A stretch of DNA of 64,000 nucleotides from Symbiobacterium thermophilum IAM 14863 (lineage in GTDB: Bacteria; Bacillota; Sulfobacillia; Symbiobacteriales; Symbiobacteriaceae), in contig NC_006177.1 of NCBI RefSeq assembly GCF_000009905.1, forward strand, positions 434,001-498,000. Direction: 5' to 3'. Positions 16,104 to 24,367 of this stretch are shown here, in pieces (position 1 is the stretch's first letter; each line of letters opens with the position of its first letter). Position numbers and translations under genes: made by a program. The notes beneath the pieces are model-generated. The model searched no databases and was not told the origin of the DNA. It saw nothing but the letters and a program-made list of their open reading frames with translations.

Positions 16104-17522
16104 GTGGTCATGGGTTCCATCAAGACCGGCACCGATGTGGTGGTCATCGGTGCGGGGCCCGGGGGATACGTGGCCGCCCAGCGGGCGTCGCAGCTGGGCC
16201 TGGACGTCACTCTGATCGAACGCGAGGAGCTGGGCGGGACGTGCCTGAACCATGGCTGCATCCCGTCCAAGGCCCTGATCTCCGTTGGCGACCTGCTCTA
16301 CAAGGTCAACAACGCCGCCGAACGGGGGCTGGTGGTCAAGGGCAGCGTCGAGGTCGACTTCGCCAAGACGCAGGAGTGGAAGGAGACCAAGGTAATCAAG
16401 CGGCTCACCTCGGGCGTGGCCTCGCTGATGAAGGCGGGGCAGGTGGAGGTGGTGAAGGGCACGGCCCGCTTCACCGACCCCCACTCCCTGGAGGTGGAGC
16501 TGAACGACGGTGGCACGGCCGCGTACACCTTCAAGCACGCGATCATCGCGACGGGCTCCACGGCCGTCAACCCGTCCTTCTTCCCCCTGGACGGGGAGAA
16601 CGTCGTCGACGCCCGGGGCGCCCTGGCGTTCCGGGAGATCCCGCCCCGGTTCGTGGTGGTGGGCGGCGGCTACATCGGTGTGGAACTGGGCATCGCCTAC
16701 GCCAAGCTCGGGTCGAAGGTGACGATTGTCGAGGCGACCGGCCAGCTCCTGCCCGGCACCGACCCTGACCTGGTGAACGTGCTGATGCGCCGGCTCAGGC
16801 GGCTCGGCGTGACGGTCATGCTCAACGCCCGGGCGTCGGGCGGCCTGCAGAACGGCAAGGTGAAGGTGCAGGACGGTGAGGGCAAGGTCCACGAGATCGA
16901 GGCGGACAAGGTGCTCGTCTCCGTCGGCCGGGTGCCCTACACCGAGGGGCTGCACCTGGACAAGGCCGGCGTCCGGGTCGACGAGAAGGGCTTCATCCCG
17001 GTGGACGAGCAGATGCGGACCAACGTCCCGCACATCTACGCCATCGGCGACGTGTGCTCGCCGGTGATGCTGGCGCACAAGGCCAGCGCCCAGGGCCGGG
17101 TGGCTGCCGAGGCCATCGCCGGGCGGCCGTCCGCGGCCGACTGGCAGACGGTGCCCGCGGTGATCTTCACCGACCCGGAGATCGCCTACGTGGGGCTTAC
17201 GGAGGCGCAGGCCCGGGAGAAGGGCTACGACCCCGTCGTTTCCCGGTACAACTTCGCCGCCGTGGGCCGGGCGCTCACCATGGGCGAGTCCGACGGCATG
17301 GTGAAGCTGGTGGGCGACCGGCAGAGCGGCCTCCTGCTGGGGGCGCAGATGGTCGGCCCGGAGGTGTCGGAGCTGATCGGCGAGATCGCCCTCGCGATCG
17401 AGATGGGCGCCCAGATGGAGGACGTGGCGCTGACGCCCCATTACCACCCGACACTGTCGGAAGGCATCCTGGAGGCGGCGCTCTCCTGGATGCACAGCAT
17501 CGAAAAAGCCGGGCGCAAGTAG
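16104..17522 (+). CDS. lpdA: Dihydrolipoamide dehydrogenase E3
   Basis: 472 aa. FAD-binding GAGPGGYVAAQRASQLG near the N terminus, redox-active disulfide GGTCLNHGCIPSKAL near residues 45-60, NAD-binding GGGYIGVELG near residue 187 and a C-terminal His-Glu pair in HYHPTLSE. Reoxidises the lipoyl arm with NAD+. GTG start at 16104 (an ATG two codons later is possible), 3 bases after E2. Last gene of the operon, followed by a strong terminator. Confidence 0.96.
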   Translation: MVMGSIKTGTDVVVIGAGPGGYVAAQRASQLGLDVTLIEREELGGTCLNHGCIPSKALISVGDLLYKVNNAAERGLVVKGSVEVDFAKTQEWKETKVIKRLTSGVASLMKAGQVEVVKGTARFTDPHSLEVELNDGGTAAYTFKHAIIATGSTAVNPSFFPLDGENVVDARGALAFREIPPRFVVVGGGYIGVELGIAYAKLGSKVTIVEATGQLLPGTDPDLVNVLMRRLRRLGVTVMLNARASGGLQNGKVKVQDGEGKVHEIEADKVLVSVGRVPYTEGLHLDKAGVRVDEKGFIPVDEQMRTNVPHIYAIGDVCSPVMLAHKASAQGRVAAEAIAGRPSAADWQTVPAVIFTDPEIAYVGLTEAQAREKGYDPVVSRYNFAAVGRALTMGESDGMVKLVGDRQSGLLLGAQMVGPEVSELIGEIALAIEMGAQMEDVALTPHYHPTLSEGILEAALSWMHSIEKAGRK

Positions 17523-17529
17523 CGCAGGA

Positions 17530-17562
17530 GCGGGGCCGGAGGGAGCATCCCTCCGGCCCCGC
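17530..17562 (+). terminator. Terminator of the dehydrogenase operon
   Basis: A perfect 15-bp stem (17530-17544 with 17548-17562) with a 3-nt loop, followed by CTTTCCCTTT. Strongest terminator shape in this part of the window. Confidence 0.88.
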
Positions 17563-17570
17563 CTTTCCCT

Positions 17571-17599
17571 TTGGCAGCGGCGGGCTTGTCTCCTATACT
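17571..17599 (+). promoter_or_regulatory. Promoter of the two-component operon
   Basis: TTGGCA (17571-17576), a 17-bp spacer and TATACT (17594-17599), 35 bases before the response regulator start and directly after the terminator. Confidence 0.65.
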
Positions 17600-17633
17600 T
17601 AAAGGTGATACGGGCGCAAAGGGGTGATTCCGC

Positions 17634-18320
17634 ATGTCGCTCCGGGTTCTGGTTGTGGACGACGATCCCAAGATCACCGCCTTCCTGCGCAGGAGCCTGA
17701 CGCTGGAGGGATACGACGTCGCCGTCGCCAACAGCGGCACGGAGGCGTTGCGCAGCGTCACGGCCTCCCCGCCTGACCTCATGGTGCTGGACATCATGAT
17801 GCCCGACGTCGACGGGCTGGAGGTGTGCCGTCGCATTCGGGCGGCCGGGGAGACCTTTCCCATCCTGATGCTGACGGCGCGGGACGCTGTCAGCGACCGG
17901 GTGAAGGGGCTCGACCAGGGCGCCGACGACTACCTGGTCAAGCCGTTCGCCCTGGAGGAACTGCTGGCCCGGCTGCGGGCCCTGAGCCGCCGGGGCGCCC
18001 CCGCCCAGGGGGAAGACGGGCACCGGGTGCTGCAGTACGCGGACCTGCGGCTGGACACCGCCACGCGCGAGGCCTACCGCGGCGACCGGCAGATCTCGCT
18101 CACGGCCAAGGAATACGAACTGCTTCACCTCTTTCTCTCGCACCCGCGCCAGGTGCTCACCCGCGACACCCTGATGGAGAAGGTGTGGGGCTACGACTAC
18201 TCCGGCGAATCCAATGTGCTGGAGGTCTACGTGGCCTACCTCCGCAACAAGCTCGAAGCCGGAGGGGAGCCGCGGCTGATCCAGACGGTGCGGGGCGTCG
18301 GGTACGTTCTGAAGGAGTGA
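17634..18320 (+). CDS. OmpR/PhoB-family response regulator
   Basis: 228 aa. Receiver domain (1-118) with acidic pair DDD (residues 8-10), phospho-acceptor Asp in [14 protein letters not shown] near residue 51, Thr in LMLTARDA and Lys in [10 protein letters not shown]. Winged-helix DNA-binding domain (~130-228) ends [10 protein letters not shown], the OmpR-family signature. Pairs with the histidine kinase seven bases downstream. The two genes sit next to an HtrA protease gene, an arrangement like the secretion-stress system CssRS of Bacillus, but orthology is only suggested by context. Confidence 0.93.
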   Translation: MSLRVLVVDDDPKITAFLRRSLTLEGYDVAVANSGTEALRSVTASPPDLMVLDIMMPDVDGLEVCRRIRAAGETFPILMLTARDAVSDRVKGLDQGADDYLVKPFALEELLARLRALSRRGAPAQGEDGHRVLQYADLRLDTATREAYRGDRQISLTAKEYELLHLFLSHPRQVLTRDTLMEKVWGYDYSGESNVLEVYVAYLRNKLEAGGEPRLIQTVRGVGYVLKE

Positions 18321-18327
18321 GCCACAA

Positions 18328-19704
18328 GTGTCGCTTCGCCTGCGGCTCGCCCTGTTCTACACGGGGCAGCTCGTGGTTGCCCTGCTGCTGTTCAGCTTCC
18401 TGATGTACGGCGTGCTGCGGTGGAACTACATCCGGGAGGTGGATGCCTCCCTGTACTCCGTGGCCTGGCGGGTGGCCGAGAGCATGCAGCGGTACTGGCG
18501 TATCCCGTCGCTGAAAGGCCTCGCCGACCGGTCGACCTTCATCCTGGTGCGCACCGACGAGCTGGTCATCGCGCAGTCCACCGACTTCGGCACCTTCCCC
18601 GTGCCCGCGGAGGCGATGGCCGGCCGGGCCACCTACACCACCGAGCGGGACGTCAACGGGGAGCCCTACCGGCTCTACACCCTGCCCGTCTACGTCAACG
18701 GCGAGCCGGTGTTCTGGGTGCAGGTGGCGCAACCCTTGCAACTGTTGGAGCGGGTGCTTACGACCCTCCGGCCCATCCTCGGCGCCGGGATCGCCGGCTT
18801 CGCCCTCCTCACGGGCGCCGCGGCCTGGTGGCTGGCGGGCCGGGCGATCGCCCCGGTGCAGCGGGTGGCCAGCGCGGCGGAGTCTGTCGGGCAGTCTGCG
18901 GACCTCAGCCTGCGGGTGCCGTACCAGGGGCCCCAGGACGAGGTGGGCCGCCTCGTCCACACGTTCAACGGGATGCTGGACCAGTTGCAGGAGCTCTACG
19001 CGCGCCTGGCGACGGCGGTGGATGCCCAGAAGCGTTTCGTTGCCGACGCCTCCCACGAGCTGCGCACGCCGCTCACCATCATCCGGGGCAACATCGACTA
19101 CCTGGAGCGGGCCGGCACACTGGACCCTGAGGCCCTCGCCGACATGAAGGCGGAGGCCGCCCGCATGTCGGAGCTGCTGGAGGAGCTTCTGGCGATGGCC
19201 CGGGCCGATGCCGGCCAGACGCCGGAGCTCGAGCCGCTGGCCCTGGGCCCGCTGGTGCGCGACGTCTGCCGCCGGGCCGGGGCCCTGCCGCATCAGGTCG
19301 ACTTCGTGGTCGAGCTTCCGCCGGCGCTGGACCGAATCATGGTGCTGGGCCACGCCGAGTGGCTGCGCCGCGCCCTGCTCATTCTCCTGGACAACGCGTT
19401 CAAGTACACCCCCAGCGGGTCGGTGACCGTGCGGGCCGGCCGGCAGGGCGAGGGCGTCGTCCTGCAGGTGATCGACACCGGCCCCGGCATTCCGCCGGAG
19501 GACCTGCCCCGGGTCTTCGACCGGTTCTTCCGCGGGGACCCGGCCCGTTCCCGGGGCGGCAGCGGGCTGGGGCTGGCCATCGCGTCGTGGGTGGCGGGCC
19601 TGCACGGGGGCCGGCTCACCGCGGAGAGCAAGGTCGGCGAGGGGTCGACGTTCAGCCTGTGGCTGCCCGTCTACCGGCCGGCCGCGGGCGGAACGAATTC
19701 TTAG
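18328..19704 (+). CDS. Membrane sensor histidine kinase (HAMP, HisKA, HATPase)
   Basis: 458 aa. First membrane helix ~10-30, extracytoplasmic sensor loop ~30-140, second helix ~145-170 (GAGIAGFALLTGAAAWWLAG), then a HAMP linker. H-box FVADASHELRTPLTIIRGNI near residue 242, N-box LLDNAFKYTPSG, G1 DTGPGIPPED, F-box and G2 GGSGLGLAIA. Autophosphorylates on His and signals to the regulator upstream. GTG start; co-transcribed. The two-helix periplasm-type sensor loop with a wHTH regulator fits an envelope-stress system. Confidence 0.93.
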   Translation: MSLRLRLALFYTGQLVVALLLFSFLMYGVLRWNYIREVDASLYSVAWRVAESMQRYWRIPSLKGLADRSTFILVRTDELVIAQSTDFGTFPVPAEAMAGRATYTTERDVNGEPYRLYTLPVYVNGEPVFWVQVAQPLQLLERVLTTLRPILGAGIAGFALLTGAAAWWLAGRAIAPVQRVASAAESVGQSADLSLRVPYQGPQDEVGRLVHTFNGMLDQLQELYARLATAVDAQKRFVADASHELRTPLTIIRGNIDYLERAGTLDPEALADMKAEAARMSELLEELLAMARADAGQTPELEPLALGPLVRDVCRRAGALPHQVDFVVELPPALDRIMVLGHAEWLRRALLILLDNAFKYTPSGSVTVRAGRQGEGVVLQVIDTGPGIPPEDLPRVFDRFFRGDPARSRGGSGLGLAIASWVAGLHGGRLTAESKVGEGSTFSLWLPVYRPAAGGTNS

Positions 19705-19803
19705 GTTTCCTTAAGTGAACGTTCAGTTGTGTTTCAGCCGGGCGTCCTATGCTGGTATCAGCAAGGATCGTGAAATTCGGGGTGCATAAGGAGGACGCCA
19801 CCC

Positions 19804-21243
19804 ATGTACGATGATAAGTTCAATGATCCGTTCGGTCGCAGACCGGAAGGGAACCCGGAAGAGCCGGTCGACCAGGACCGGACCGCCGCGTCGGAGCAGC
19901 CGGCCAGGGCGGAGGAGCCGATGACGCCCGTCGAGCCGGTCGCCGGGGGGGCTTCGGCGGAGCAGGCGGAGTCCCGCCCCGAGCTGGAGCTGCCCGAGAT
20001 TCCGGAGACGCCGGCCGTCACCGCTTCCCCGCCCGTGCTGTATGATCCGCCGCGCTTTGAGCCGCGGCCCAAGGAGAAGAAGGGCGGCTGGGGCCGCGGC
20101 TGGCGGCTCGCCGCAGGCGCGGTGGCCCTGGTGGTGCTGTCCGCCGCGGTCGGCAGCGGGTCCACGTACTACCTGCTGAAGGAGCACCTCGCCTCGCAGC
20201 CGGCGAACTACCAGCAGCCCGCGGCCCCGGGCGGTTCGGGCGCCCTGCAGCCGGTGGCCCAGACGGTGGCTGAGGTCGGGGCGAGCGTCATCCCCGAGAT
20301 CTACAACCGGGTCGCGCCGGCCGTGGTGTCGGTGTACGTGGAGAGCTACAGGGGGTTCTACCGGAGCTCCGGTACGGGGTCCGGCTTCGTGGTGGATCCG
20401 GCGGGCTACATCCTGACTAACTACCACGTGGTCGACGGCGCCCAGCGCATTACCGTGCAGTTCATCGACGGCGAGACCATGACGGCCCGGGTCGTGGGCA
20501 AGGACAGCACCAGCGACCTGGCGGTGCTGAAGGTGGATCCCGGCGACAGGCAGCTGGTCGCCGCGACGCTGGGGGATTCCGACCGGGTGCAGGTGGGGGA
20601 GCTGGCCATCGCCATCGGCAACCCGTACGGCCACGCCTTCACCGTGACCGCCGGGATCGTCTCCGCCATCGGGCGGGAGATCGTGGAGCCGACGACCTCG
20701 ATCCCCGGCGCGATCCAGACGGACGCGGCCATCAATCCAGGCAACTCGGGCGGGCCGCTGCTCAACAGCCGCGGCGAGGTCATCGGCGTGAACACGGCCA
20801 TTGAGGCGCCGTCCCAGTGGTCGGGCAACGTCGGCCTCGGCTTTGCGGTGCCGATCAACACCGCCAAGGAGATCCTCCCGACGCTGATGGCCGGCCAGAC
20901 GGTCCAGCGCCCGTATCTGGGCGTGTACCTGGAGGACGTGGACCAGTGGTACGCCCGTGTGCTGGGCCTGCGCACGGCCGAGGGCGCCGTGGTCACCCAG
21001 GTGGTGCCCGGCTCGGCGGCGGAGGAGGCGGGGCTGCGCTCGCCGCAGTACGACCGCGCCAACCGGCTCATCAGCGCCGACGTCATCGTCGCCCTGGACG
21101 GCGAGAAGGTGACGAACGCCGACGACCTGGTGAAGCGCATCCAGCAGCGCAAGGTGGGCGATCAGGTCGAGCTGACCGTCGCCCGCGACGGCCAGGAGCT
21201 GAAGGTGAAGGCGACTCTCGGCGCCCGGCCCACCGATCAGTAA
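19804..21243 (+). CDS. HtrA/DegP-family serine protease, membrane-anchored
   Basis: 479 aa. A long acidic, Pro-rich cytoplasmic N terminus (~1-95) precedes one membrane helix (~100-120). A trypsin-like domain follows with catalytic His in ILTNYHVVDG (~206), Asp in SDLAVLKVD (~237) and Ser in NPGNSGGPLLN (~314), then a C-terminal PDZ domain (~365-475). The family degrades or refolds damaged proteins on the outer face of the membrane. Follows the two-component operon by about 100 bases, so it may be its regulon member. The acidic cytoplasmic N terminus is common in Firmicute HtrA proteins. Confidence 0.94.
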   Translation: MYDDKFNDPFGRRPEGNPEEPVDQDRTAASEQPARAEEPMTPVEPVAGGASAEQAESRPELELPEIPETPAVTASPPVLYDPPRFEPRPKEKKGGWGRGWRLAAGAVALVVLSAAVGSGSTYYLLKEHLASQPANYQQPAAPGGSGALQPVAQTVAEVGASVIPEIYNRVAPAVVSVYVESYRGFYRSSGTGSGFVVDPAGYILTNYHVVDGAQRITVQFIDGETMTARVVGKDSTSDLAVLKVDPGDRQLVAATLGDSDRVQVGELAIAIGNPYGHAFTVTAGIVSAIGREIVEPTTSIPGAIQTDAAINPGNSGGPLLNSRGEVIGVNTAIEAPSQWSGNVGLGFAVPINTAKEILPTLMAGQTVQRPYLGVYLEDVDQWYARVLGLRTAEGAVVTQVVPGSAAEEAGLRSPQYDRANRLISADVIVALDGEKVTNADDLVKRIQQRKVGDQVELTVARDGQELKVKATLGARPTDQ

Positions 21244-21323
21244 GCCGAGCAGGCGTCGATTCCTCCCCGGTGGGGCAGACTAGCACTGCGGGCCGTCTGC
21301 CCGCACAAAGGAGGAATCGGACC

Positions 21324-21512
21324 ATGACGAAGGAGAAGCGCCGGGCAGCGAAAACCGACGGCGATCCGGGCCGCGCGCAGCAGTTCGCCGGTCCGGATCA
21401 CGGGGTCCCGTCGCTGGTGGCGATGGACAGCCCGGATGATCCAAAGACCGGGGCTCCGCGCGACGACGCGGGCCGGAACCGGGGCGGAACCCACGGCCGC
21501 GGCGGCCGCTGA
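21324..21512 (+). CDS. Small hydrophilic protein, function unknown
   Basis: 62 aa starting MTKEKRRAAKTDGDPGRAQQ. An excellent ribosome site AAAGGAGG stands 9 nt before the ATG, which is the main reason to accept it. The protein is rich in Asp, Gly, Arg and Pro, has no Cys and no hydrophobic core, so it is likely disordered. It sits with other small genes, some spore-type, which suggests but does not prove a spore role. I do not recognise the family. Confidence 0.55.
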   Translation: MTKEKRRAAKTDGDPGRAQQFAGPDHGVPSLVAMDSPDDPKTGAPRDDAGRNRGGTHGRGGR

Positions 21513-21642
21513 GCGGCTGAGGCGTCGCCCGGACGCCCGCCAGATCCTGCTGCCCCGCCGCGGGCATGGAAGTCGACGACCCGCGCAGACTAAGTTCTGG
21601 CCTCCCGACCCGTACGACCAGACCTGTGCGGAGGTGTTGTCG

Positions 21643-21885
21643 ATGCGCATCGCGGTGCAGGACGGGCTGGAGAATGTCAAGCAGGCCCTGCGCGCAGAGG
21701 GGTACCAGGTCACCCGCCTGACCCCCGGGAGCATGGAGGGCGTCGGTGCGGCCGTGGTCACCGGCCTGTCCAACAACTTCATGGGCATCCACGACACCGA
21801 CGGGAACCTGTTCCCGGTGATCGACGCGACCGGCAAAACCGTCGAGGAGATCGTCCGGCAGGTGAAGGAGCGCGGCCTCCACTGA
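21643..21885 (+). CDS. UPF0180 (YkuS-like) small protein
   Basis: 80 aa from the ATG at 21643, with GGAGGTG 7 nt upstream. The order RIAVQDGLENVKQALRAEGYQV, then AAVVTGLSNNFMGIHDT and VIDATGKTVEEIVRQVKERG matches the UPF0180/YkuS family of Bacillus, whose members are about 80 aa with an unknown function. A longer frame upstream carries no ribosome site and is not supported. Confidence 0.82.
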   Translation: MRIAVQDGLENVKQALRAEGYQVTRLTPGSMEGVGAAVVTGLSNNFMGIHDTDGNLFPVIDATGKTVEEIVRQVKERGLH

Positions 21886-21903
21886 GGCCGGGGCCACAAA
21901 GAA

Positions 21904-21933
21904 AGGAAGGGGGGCGCTGGGCCCCCCTCCTTC
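21904..21933. terminator. Bidirectional terminator
   Basis: GGGGGGC (21909-21915) pairs with GCCCCCC (21921-21927), flanked by AAGGAA and TCCTTC, so the stem can extend in both directions. It lies between the converging YkuS-like and SASP-like genes. Confidence 0.7.
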
Positions 21934-22129
21934 ACTGGATGCGGGACGGGTCCGGAGTCTGGCCGGCCAGCGCCTGCTGGGCGGCCTGGATCGCGTACTT
22001 GACCATGTTCCCTGCTTCTCTGGAGGTAAGCTGACCGTAGTCGCCGGGCTGGGCCCGGTCGCCGGCGCCCTGCAGGCGTGCAAAGTGCATCTTCGTCTCG
22101 TCGGAGAGCAAGGAGCGTCTGCGTGCCAT
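21932..22129 (-). CDS. Divergent alpha/beta SASP-like small protein
   Basis: 65 aa. The N terminus MARRRSLLSDET and the C-terminal half GDYGQLTSREAGNMVKYAIQ, continuing into AAQQAL, resemble alpha/beta-type small acid-soluble spore proteins, which coat DNA in spores. The conserved Gly-Gly of the usual 'SVGGxMVK' motif is missing, as is an obvious GPR protease site (E-[IF]-A). So it is either a divergent SASP or a relative with another job. GGGAGGGG lies 5 nt before the ATG. Confidence 0.6.
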   Translation of the reverse strand: MARRRSLLSDETKMHFARLQGAGDRAQPGDYGQLTSREAGNMVKYAIQAAQQALAGQTPDPSRIQ

Positions 22130-22153
22130 GAGTTCCCCTCCCGTCTGGCTGCG

Positions 22154-22387
22154 TCACTTGGCGATGCGGCGAATGCCCGGCTTCGGCCCCTGCTGGTGGG
22201 GGATGAAGGTCTCGCACAGGGTGTGGTTGGATTGACGCGCCTCCCCGCCGATGTCGCCCACCTCCATGCCGGACTTCCCCAGCGCGGCGGGATCGGCCCG
22301 CACCATGATCTCCTCGGCGGCGCAGTTATCCCCGGCGGCGTAGTAGTAACAGCTGCTGACGGTGCAGCGGATCTGCTGACTGGCCAT
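22154..22387 (-). CDS. DUF1540 domain protein
   Basis: 77 aa from the ATG at 22387 (GGAGG 8 nt upstream; a GTG three codons earlier lies inside that site). Cysteines are spaced as in DUF1540: IRCTVSSCYYYAAGDNCAAEEIMV with a final Cys near HTLCETF. This family of short Cys-rich proteins is widespread in spore-forming Firmicutes; the Cys set may bind metal. Co-oriented with the SASP-like gene 25 bases downstream, so probably co-transcribed. Confidence 0.85.
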   Translation of the reverse strand: MASQQIRCTVSSCYYYAAGDNCAAEEIMVRADPAALGKSGMEVGDIGGEARQSNHTLCETFIPHQQGPKPGIRRIAK

Positions 22388-22582
22388 CGCGTTCACCTCC
22401 CCGACTAGTCTGGGCGCAAGCCAGGCCGTTCATACAGGCAAAGTGCAGCGCTCGCGGAAAGGGCGCGGGAATTTGTCTCCGTAGCCCTTGCAGGTGGGGG
22501 CGGAACGCGATATATTGTGAGAGGTTGCCACTCCAACTGGTGGGGCGACGATTCAGAAAAGACGGCGTGGCGCGTTACGGCC

Positions 22583-22627
22583 TTGACAATTCACTGTCTG
22601 CCCTGTACAATCCATGCTATTGCATGG
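22583..22627 (+). promoter_or_regulatory. Consensus sigma-A promoter with palindrome at the start site
   Basis: TTGACA (22583-22588), 17-bp spacer, TACAAT (22606-22611). CCATGCTATTGCATGG (22612-22627), a perfect 6-bp inverted repeat with a TATT centre, covers the expected transcription start near 22618. A repressor could bind there. The rest of 22388-22582 shows no gene. Confidence 0.75.
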
Positions 22628-22813
22628 TCTAGACAGGCTGGGCCACGTTGATCTGGAGGTTGAGATCGTCTCAACACAGTCTTGTGGAACCGAATAGGAA
22701 CCTAGCACGCCTTAAAGGGTTGGGGCTGTGCCCGACTTTTCCCCCGTTGGCGTGACGATGGTCCCGTCTAGCTTGAGAGGGCTAGAAATGATTGCCGAAG
22801 GGGGAGTTCTACC
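22618..22813 (+). promoter_or_regulatory. Long structured 5' leader of the AdoMet decarboxylase gene
   Basis: About 195 nt lie between the start site and the ATG. Seen by eye: CTAGAC (22629-22634) complementary to GTCTAG (22766-22771); a 7-bp hairpin with a 3-nt loop (22659-22675); and GTTGGG/CCCGAC (22719-22724 with 22731-22736), whose stem can extend through G-T and A-T pairs into TTTT (22737-22740), a terminator-like shape. No known riboswitch class is recognised. It looks like an attenuator or riboswitch-type control region. Confidence 0.5.
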
Positions 22814-23212
22814 ATGGCCTACTCGACCTATGGCCGCCACATCACCATGGATCTGCGCGAGGTTGCCTTCGAGAAGCTGAACGACGTCCGGTTCTTGAAG
22901 GAGGTCATGTACGAGGCCGCAGCCCAGTGCGGAGCCACGGTGGTCGGTGAGAGTTTCGTCCAGTTCAGCCCTCAGGGCGTCACTGGCGTCCTGGTCCTGT
23001 CGGAGTCTCACCTCTCGATCCATACCTACCCTGAAGAGGGCTTTGCTGCGATCGACTGCTACACCTGCGGCTATACAGTCGATCCGGCCGTCGCCTGCGA
23101 TTACCTGAAGGCGGCGTTGGGAGGTCGGGTAGTGGGTTATCGAGCCCTCCGCCGTGGTAGCGGAGCAATCGAGGACCTGACCACGCTGCACCTGGCCGCA
23201 GCCAACAACTAG
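22814..23212 (+). CDS. speD: S-adenosylmethionine decarboxylase proenzyme (SpeH type)
   Basis: 132 aa, the short SpeH/class 1B form. It makes decarboxylated AdoMet, the aminopropyl donor for spermidine. The proenzyme cleaves itself before the Ser in SESHLSIHTYPEEG (about residue 64), generating the pyruvoyl group; the catalytic His and Cys lie in this segment and in AIDCYTCG. ATG with GAAGGGGGAG upstream. Monocistronic here; no spermidine synthase gene is in the window. Confidence 0.95.
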   Translation: MAYSTYGRHITMDLREVAFEKLNDVRFLKEVMYEAAAQCGATVVGESFVQFSPQGVTGVLVLSESHLSIHTYPEEGFAAIDCYTCGYTVDPAVACDYLKAALGGRVVGYRALRRGSGAIEDLTTLHLAAANN

Positions 23213-23421
23213 GGAGGCGTACGACACAGCGTCCGCACTTGCGTTCTTCACGGGGCTTCCGGCAGGAGGCCTCGTTTTTGTCTGCCCGGCAGCGGCGAGT
23301 CCCCGCGCCGGTCCGCACGGGGCATGAAGCCGGCAGCCCGTCCATACACTCCGGGAGGAGGGGTGGAGATGGGCGGGAGAGCACAGCGTGAGGGGGGAAT
23401 CGCTCCCTGAGGATCGGCAAC

Positions 23422-24285
23422 GTGGCCGGCGTGCGGGTGGAGGTGCACTGGCTCTTCCTGCTGGCGCTCCTCGTCGCCGCCGTGAGCGGATACTACCTGG
23501 AGGCCCTGATCCTGCTCGGCTCGCTGGCGGCCCATGAACTGGCCCACCTGACGGTGGCCTGGCTGCTGGGGGTGGACATCGATTCGCTGGTCCTCACGCC
23601 CTTCGGCGGCATGGCCCGGCTGGACCCATCCCTCGACGCCGATCCCCAGTCGGAGGTCTCCGTGGCCCTGGCCGGGCCGGTGCAGTCGTTCCTGCTGGCC
23701 GGCCTCGCCAGCTTCCTCATGGGCGACCGGCTCTTCGACCCCTCCCTGGTGCGCTTCTTCTTTCAGGTCAACGCCAACCTCGCGTTCTTCAACCTGATCC
23801 CCGCCCTGCCCCTGGACGGCGGGCGCGCCCTGCGCGGGCTCCTGGCCCAGCGCTGGGGATACCGGACGACCACGGTGTGGATGGCCCGCCTCGGGCTGCT
23901 CTCAGGCGCGGCCATGCTGGCCGCGGCGCTGGGCGTGCTGGCCGCCGCCGGCCAGGTGTTCCTGACCCCGCTGGCCGGCGGCCTGTTCCTGGCCCTGGGG
24001 GCGATGGCGGAAGGGGAGGAGGCCGTGCTGCGCTCGTACCAGCAGTTCCTGCAGAAGCGCCGGCGGATGGCCCGCCAGCGGATCATCCCCGGCGGTACCC
24101 TCGTGGTGGTGGAGGGGACCCGGATCGGCGAGGTGCTGGAGCGGCTCTCCGCCCGCCGGTACCACCTGGTCCTGGTGGTGGACCGTTCGCTCCTGCCCGT
24201 CGGCACCCTGCACGAGGCGGAGATCCTGGACGCGTTCGAAGTGCTAGGCCCGCGGGCGACGGTGGAGCAGGTGTTGGATCTTTAA
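23422..24285 (+). CDS. SpoIVFB-like site-2 protease (M50)
   Basis: 287 aa from GTG 23422 (GAGGA 8 nt upstream). Zinc site HELAH within LAAHELAHLTVAWLLG near residue 37 and the second motif NLIPALPLDGGRAL near residue 124. About five to six membrane helices are followed by a C-terminal CBS-like tail (~200-287). SpoIVFB cleaves pro-sigma-K in the mother cell of sporulating Firmicutes. The codons before the GTG read LRIGN, which also fits the family N terminus, so a CTG start at 23407 is possible. No SpoIVFA gene is adjacent. Confidence 0.85.
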   Translation: MAGVRVEVHWLFLLALLVAAVSGYYLEALILLGSLAAHELAHLTVAWLLGVDIDSLVLTPFGGMARLDPSLDADPQSEVSVALAGPVQSFLLAGLASFLMGDRLFDPSLVRFFFQVNANLAFFNLIPALPLDGGRALRGLLAQRWGYRTTTVWMARLGLLSGAAMLAAALGVLAAAGQVFLTPLAGGLFLALGAMAEGEEAVLRSYQQFLQKRRRMARQRIIPGGTLVVVEGTRIGEVLERLSARRYHLVLVVDRSLLPVGTLHEAEILDAFEVLGPRATVEQVLDL

Positions 24286-24367
24286 CCCCGCGGTTTACTT
24301 ACTCGCCGCTTTGGCGTAACATCGAAGCTAGGTGACCGCAATCACAGACAGGAAAAGGGGTGATGGC

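Noticed and set aside
14709-18143. A 1144-codon open frame on the minus strand under the dehydrogenase operon
   Set aside because: It lies opposite four well-conserved genes, has no ribosome site and a His/Arg/Gly-biased composition typical of shadow frames in high-GC DNA.
22618-22813. 6S RNA rather than an mRNA leader
   Set aside because: The size is similar, but the sequence runs directly into the speD ribosome site with no independent 3' terminator after the long-range pairing.
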